Part shown: piece after piece, positions 8,257 through 12,171 of the stretch
Position numbering within the stretch: position 1 is the stretch's first letter
How the letters are laid out: the number at the start of each line of letters is the position of its first letter
Source of the DNA: Euperipatoides rowelli
Taxonomy: Eukaryota; Onychophora; Udeonychophora; Euonychophora; Peripatopsidae
Length of the DNA stretch: 12,171 nucleotides
Assembly (NCBI GenBank): GCA_003024985.2
Contig: PXIH01S0005425.1
Reading direction: 5' to 3' (one strand)
The notes under the pieces: generated by a model
What the model was told of the DNA's origin: nothing
The model's database searches: none
What the model saw: the letters and a program-made list of their open reading frames with translations, nothing else
Translations under genes and position numbers: made by a program

Positions 8257-9480
8257 TACATCCATTTTTTTATTTTTCCTTCTTTTATTTTTATTGTTAA
8301 AATACTTAAAGATTGATATAGTGTGAATATTTTTTATATACTTTTTTTTGGTAGCCTTTTTTTTTTTAGTGTCAATCTTTTTTGGGACATACTATATTTT
8401 TACATTTATAATATGTTACCTAACTTCGTAATTTTTTTTTTTGTTCTGTATTTCAATATACAGTAATAGTAGTTTATTTATAATCTTGTTTGCCTTGGAA
8501 TTTAAACTGTAATAGCATATTATTTAAATTTTTATTAATAAATGAATAAAGAAATATAATCTAAATTGCATTATTTGCAACATAATACTGTTGACAAATG
8601 CAGCCTTAACGTAATTTTGTTTAAAAATAAATTTATACATTATCCAAAACATTATCGTAATACATACAATCGAATACATTACACATAAATTATAAATTTA
8701 AATATCAAACAATCTTAATAGAAAATAATTTTACATAGCCTAATACTTTTGAAAAATACATAATTTGGCATTATGAAAATCTAGCAAATATAGTCCTCCT
8801 GTACTTAATAGTTTGTAGGACCTAGAAAGTGATCGTACTTAGGCAATCGATTTTATTCTAAAGTTATACTTTGACTTCAAAAATGTAATATTATTGTTGA
8901 ATAATAGCTTACTTTTTCATTAGATTCATTCCGATCTAATGTTTTATCTCTTATATTTATGCTCAATATTAAAGACTTAATTTCTAATAGTAAAGTATGT
9001 CTATACAACATGACTGTACATGCCGCCAAAAGTTGCACTTTAATTAAAGAAATTATAAGTTGTTGTACTATTGGCCGCATGCTTGCGTGTATATATTTCT
9101 TGCTTTTATTTTAATGTTATTGCACTTTAAAAATGTGCATATGGTCTTAATATTTTAGTTTATCAATATTAAATAACTATGCAAAATTTGGCAGATCTAC
9201 CTTGAGAGATGAGGAAGATATTTGCTGTACAAACAAACAAACTAACTTCTTTTATATACATAAAGGATAAACTCAAATTCACATACTTGTAAATTATTCT
9301 TACCATTTTCCTTCTTCTGTCCTTTTGCTTCTAATCACTTTAAAATGGTTTATAAATGATTTCTTTTTAATTGATTTTTATGTTTAGTTTCACCTAAAAA
9401 TATTTGTTTATCAATTTTGAAAATTTAAACTGAAACATATAAAAATTTGCAAGTTTCTACATTGTTTACAAAAAATAAAA
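8257..9480. other. AT-rich non-coding stretch
   Basis: T runs dominate 8265-8450, followed by uniform AT-rich DNA. A short (ACAA)n run lies near 9228-9243. The minus-strand open frame at 8877-9080 (67 codons) has no motif I recognise and is probably chance. No RNA gene or repeat array is visible. Confidence 0.6.
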
Positions 9481-9569
9481 CCCAGATGTTGACGTTAAAT
9501 TGACCTAGCCACAGGATAAAATTTCAATGGTTTTGGGGCTAGGGAAAAATGCATATCTGGGATCCAGAT
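9481..9569. repeat. Nested inverted repeat
   Basis: Outer arms cccagat (9481-9487) and atctggg (9555-9561) enclose inner arms cctagcc (9504-9510) and ggctagg (9537-9543). The right outer arm is itself followed by ccagat (9564-9569), giving a small hairpin atctgg-gat-ccagat. The segment is GC-richer than its surroundings and may be the remnant of a small fold-back element. Confidence 0.5.
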
Positions 9570-9639
9570 GCTAGTCATGACTTCATTACATTATTGTTTA
9601 GAAAACTAGTTAACAAAAGTGTTTTTACTTAAAGTTTTG

Positions 9640-9654
9640 AAAAAAAAAAAAAAA
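9640..9654. repeat. A15 tract
   Basis: Fifteen A residues lie about 70 bases right of the nested inverted repeat. This could be a retroelement tail, but no body is recognised upstream. Confidence 0.85.
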
Positions 9655-10045
9655 GAACAGAGAAAAAGTTACTTTTTCACATCAATATAAAATCCATAAA
9701 ATTTTGAGACACTTCTTGGGATTGAAGTTGGAATCAATTTTAAGAAAGAAAAAAACACCTCAAAATAACTTAAGACTTTTGTATGTTAACTTGACACGAT
9801 GAGAACAAATTGTTAACTATTATTTCCAAAGATTTTAATAATATTTCTTAAACATTCTTAGAGATTATATATTTTAATGCAATTAAAACCTGTTAACGGT
9901 TTATTTTTAGCCTGCTTGTGTTTGTTTCGAGTTGCTTTTATAAAATTCACCGACTGCAAATAAAAAAAAAATAAAGCTTTGAATCACTGATCTACATTTT
10001 GATTGGTCTGTGAAGGAAACGGCCCTATTCTGGTCTGACAACCAG
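9655..10045. other. No recognised gene
   Basis: Mostly AT-rich sequence. The patch at 9995-10045 is less AT-rich but matches nothing I know. Confidence 0.5.
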
Positions 10046-10079
10046 TCAATCACTATTACTAGTCAAACACTATTACTAG
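10046..10079. repeat. 17-bp tandem duplication
   Basis: tcaatcactattactag and tcaaacactattactag lie end to end with one mismatch. Confidence 0.9.
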
Positions 10080-10259
10080 AATCCATGCGAGATTTTTCTG
10101 GCAAAATATGTCATAAGCTGGTTTAATAATTTAATACATATTGGCATAAAAATTAAATTTTGATGTATTTAAGGACTGGATATAACAAATTGATTAATTA
10201 AACAAGCATTTTTATACAAAAATACACATAAATCAATGAAGTTGAATAGGCACTGATAA

Positions 10260-10376
10260 ACCACTTTAATTATGTTTTCTTTAGAAGATGTCACATGACG
10301 TTCATGCCCTAAGCAGGATTCAAACCCACAACCTCTCAGCCTGCCTTCTAGCTGACTGCTCCACCAAGACATTGGC
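10260..10376 (-). mobile_element. tRNA-derived SINE head (copy 1)
   Basis: On the minus strand this reads like the RNA polymerase III promoter part of a tRNA-derived SINE. A box A-like tggtggagcagt lies at 10355-10366 and a near-consensus box B ggtttgaatcc at 10316-10326, preceded by agaggttgtgg as in many SINE heads. The A-to-B spacing of about 40 bases is normal. It does not fold into a good tRNA (no matching acceptor arms seen), so a functional tRNA is unlikely. The SINE body presumably continues to lower coordinates, where its end is unclear. The open frame over it (10169-10387) is fortuitous. Confidence 0.65.
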
Positions 10377-10429
10377 AACTTAACCATTCATTGAATTTCA
10401 AAAAATATATATTATCCTATTCTTTATTT

Positions 10430-10545
10430 AGGCTAAGCTGCATTTGAACTCATGATGCTATTGCAACCTCAGTTTTCATCTCAGCATGTGAGTTTCCTAG
10501 TAGTGACTTCACTCTACCAATCAGGCCACAGCTGCTAGGCACTAT
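10430..10545 (-). mobile_element. tRNA-derived SINE head (copy 2)
   Basis: On the minus strand, box A-like tggcctgattgg (10517-10528) followed by tagagtg leads to box B-like gagttcaaatgca (10439-10451) about 70 bases downstream. Box B differs from consensus at one conserved position. It lies directly upstream of copy 1 in the same orientation, with about 55 bases of AT-rich sequence between. The two heads differ clearly in sequence, so they are different families or old copies. It is weaker than copy 1. Confidence 0.5.
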
Positions 10546-10687
10546 AAATTTTATAACATCTAATATTTTTTTTAAAGATGAAAGTATATTCTTTGACATT
10601 AAGAGTCTTTATGAAATTTGGTATTGAAACTGATTCTGGTATTAATATGAAAAACCTAATTTCTTTAATCCCTTTTCTTTTTTCTTA
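10546..10687. other. Spacer without recognised features
   Basis: AT-rich sequence between the SINE heads and the first inverted-repeat element, with one T run near 10567-10574. Confidence 0.5.
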
Positions 10688-10808
10688 AGGTGTGTTTTTA
10701 TTACTGGTCTTTGTTTAGTGAACTTTGTTCAAGAGACTTTGTTCCTACAGAACAGTCCCTTGAACAGAATTAACTGAACCTTGTTCACTGACATTTGCAT
10801 TTACACCT
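10688..10808. mobile_element. Small inverted-repeat element (MITE-like), copy A
   Basis: The 121-bp segment starts aggtgtg and ends acacct. Subterminal agtgaac (10717-10723) pairs with gttcact (10783-10789). Internal ctttgttc/gaacag-type repeats add to the fold-back character. Its left end (aaggtgtgttt) resembles the outer end of copy B (read inward: aaggtgcatttac), so both belong to one family. No coding capacity and no clear target-site duplication were seen. Confidence 0.6.
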
Positions 10809-11100
10809 GGCAGACAGAACCCAAAGTATATTTCTGACATGATGGATGAAATTGCTGTACTAGCAGTATTAACCAGTACAAGTTTTAATTTAATTGTAGA
10901 ATCCAATTGGTCAAATCATCTATAGCATCTTTTATTTTTAATTTGATAGATACCAAGATGCACATCCCACAATGGAGTTGCACTTTTATTTCCTCAATAA
11001 AATTAATTATTATTTCTATTGATCACTCCAATATTGAGAGCAATATTTTGTATTCATGATGACAAATTTCATTGTTACAAGTCCCATGTTCTCACTTTCA
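10809..11100. other. Sequence between the two inverted-repeat elements
   Basis: 292 bases without a gene or repeat that I recognise. If the two elements are the ends of one larger transposon, this would be its interior. Confidence 0.4.
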
Positions 11101-11230
11101 AAGGATATCACTGAACTAAGTCCCGGGACAAAAATTTTAGTTCACTGAACATAAAATTTGTTCCCGGGACAAAATAAAATGTTCAGTGAACTTTGTCCCA
11201 GGACAAAGTCCATTAGTGTAAATGCACCTT
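11101..11230. mobile_element. Small inverted-repeat element (MITE-like), copy B
   Basis: The 130-bp segment starts aagg and ends cctt. Symmetric internal palindromes are gttcactgaac (11140-11150) and gttcagtgaac (11181-11191). The 13-mer GTCCCGGGACAAA recurs three times with small changes (starts 11120, 11161, 11195), spaced 41 and 34 bases. The right end tagtgtaaatgcacctt is well formed; the left end is degraded (aaggatatcactgaacta). It has no coding capacity. Confidence 0.65.
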
Positions 11231-11658
11231 TATAAAGAATTTTGTACTTATATACTTAATAATTGTTTAGATTTATATTACCTTTATTTTTTCCAGCCAT
11301 ATTATACAAGATATGCCATACATTAACCATAAATAAGCTCTTAGGTAAAAACGTAGAACATTTGTGTTCACGAGTTTCTTTGTCTCACAATTATCTTATT
11401 CGTGAAAGTTTTATGAACTAGAAAATTATTTTTAAACAAATTCTGCATAATGCAGTTATTTTATAAATAGGAATTTAAAATAAATTACTGAACAGTAAAT
11501 TATTAAAAAAAACAAAATTGCCGTATAATATATTACTGTTTATAATAGCCTAATTATTAAAAATTTAACTCAAAAGAGTTTTTAAAATATTGTATGTGTT
11601 AATAATGTATTGAAATATATTGTATAGCATACTGTTAAATATATTACACACTATAAAT
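11231..11658. other. AT-rich non-coding stretch
   Basis: No gene seen. It contains the 13-bp palindrome ctgcataatgcag (11443-11455). Confidence 0.55.
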
Positions 11659-11699
11659 TAGTGATGCACCGGGTACCCAACTATATTTTCAATACCCGG
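11659..11699. mobile_element. Possible hAT-type transposon terminus
   Basis: tagtgatgcacc resembles the terminal sequence of several animal hAT elements. It is followed by the 8-bp palindrome gggtaccc, and ccgggta (11669-11675) is inverted as tacccgg (11693-11699). No matching opposite end is visible in the window, so this is a fragment at most. Confidence 0.3.
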
Positions 11700-12171
11700 C
11701 AATTACTCAAAACTGGTTTGTGTCTGGAGATTTGGTGTGGATTTGGGCTTTTTTTTTAATTAAAATTGTTTATTTTATTGATATTCTTCATAAGTGTAAA
11801 GCACTCTGAAGTGTGTTTGATTTTTGTACCATAGGAAGTTGAGCCTGTACTGCAAATGTTTAATTAATAAGTCTAATCTAAAGACTCAACAATCACAGAA
11901 TTGTGTAACAAACAGATCAGAATGTTCTCATATAGAGAACCATACTATAACATCACTCTTACTTTCAATATTCTTATTTACAGTTGACACACCTTATTTA
12001 TTTTTACATTTTTAATTGCCATATTCTAATTAAGCTTTTTTAAATGATTAGGGGAAGTGGGGGGAATGCCGCGCATTTAAGCAAGATTCGTTCATGTGGC
12101 AAAATAGTTAAGATAAATATTTTTACATGAAAATGATCCTTAGTTATCCTACTTTTAAATGTATATAAACA
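11700..12171. other. No recognised gene; G-rich patch near the right edge
   Basis: The open frame at 11824-12015 shows no motif and is probably chance. A G-rich patch (ggggaagtggggggaatg, 12051-12068) followed by ccgcgc stands out from the AT-rich background. It may be the edge of another repeat that continues outside the window. Confidence 0.45.

Noticed and set aside
8877-9080. 67-codon minus-strand open frame beginning MRPIVQQL
   Set aside because: No recognisable domain, no coding context and length within chance expectation for a 12-kb window.
10316-10366. Functional tRNA gene
   Set aside because: Box A and B are present but no acceptor or anticodon stem pairing is evident; a SINE fits better.
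10169-10387. 72-codon minus-strand open frame containing WWSSQLEGRLRGCGFESC
   Set aside because: Its N-terminal half is the tRNA-like SINE head read as protein.

Overview
This window looks like AT-rich, non-coding nuclear DNA from an invertebrate animal: about 70% A+T by eye, with long homopolymer runs, satellite-like repeats and decayed transposable elements. I see no intact protein-coding gene, no functional tRNA or rRNA gene, no CRISPR array and no bacterial-style operon. The element types (a Jockey/CR1-like non-LTR retrotransposon, a gag-like zinc-knuckle relic, tRNA-derived SINE heads, small inverted-repeat DNA elements and a relic of a multicopy PIN-like/CXC protein family) fit an arthropod, cnidarian or mollusc. 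The sequence alone does not tell me which.

Layout. Positions 425-1612 hold, on the minus strand, the C-terminal half of a non-LTR retrotransposon ORF2: reverse transcriptase palm, thumb and C-terminal tail. It carries several stops and at least two frameshifts. Head-to-head with it, 1615-2392 on the plus strand is a different coding relic with a degenerate CCHC zinc knuckle, broken at an 11-base C tract. A further stretch of preserved but unrecognised reading frame lies at 2876-3184. Positions 3322-3667 are homopolymer-rich, and 4106-4471 is a GTA/ATC-rich tandem repeat with a 27-bp higher-order unit.

Positions 4481-5303 (plus) hold the C-terminal half of a relic of an uncharacterised, multicopy invertebrate protein family with a PIN/FEN-like nuclease fold and a Cys-rich CXC tail. 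Most of it stays in one frame. Positions 5944-6540 look like a roughly 600-bp non-autonomous DNA transposon. Positions 7541-8256 are a strand-asymmetric pyrimidine repeat built on CTTAATCCCACCCTCCCTC-like units, so the minus strand is rich in GGG runs.

The right third (9481-11700) holds small mobile elements: a nested inverted repeat, two tandem tRNA-like SINE heads on the minus strand, and two inverted-repeat elements with related ends (10688-10808 and 11101-11230), the second with CCCGGG palindromes. A possible hAT-type terminus lies near 11659. Nothing here works together as a pathway. The window is best read as layered transposon remains, and the PIN/CXC relic and the paired inverted-repeat elements deserve the closest second look.
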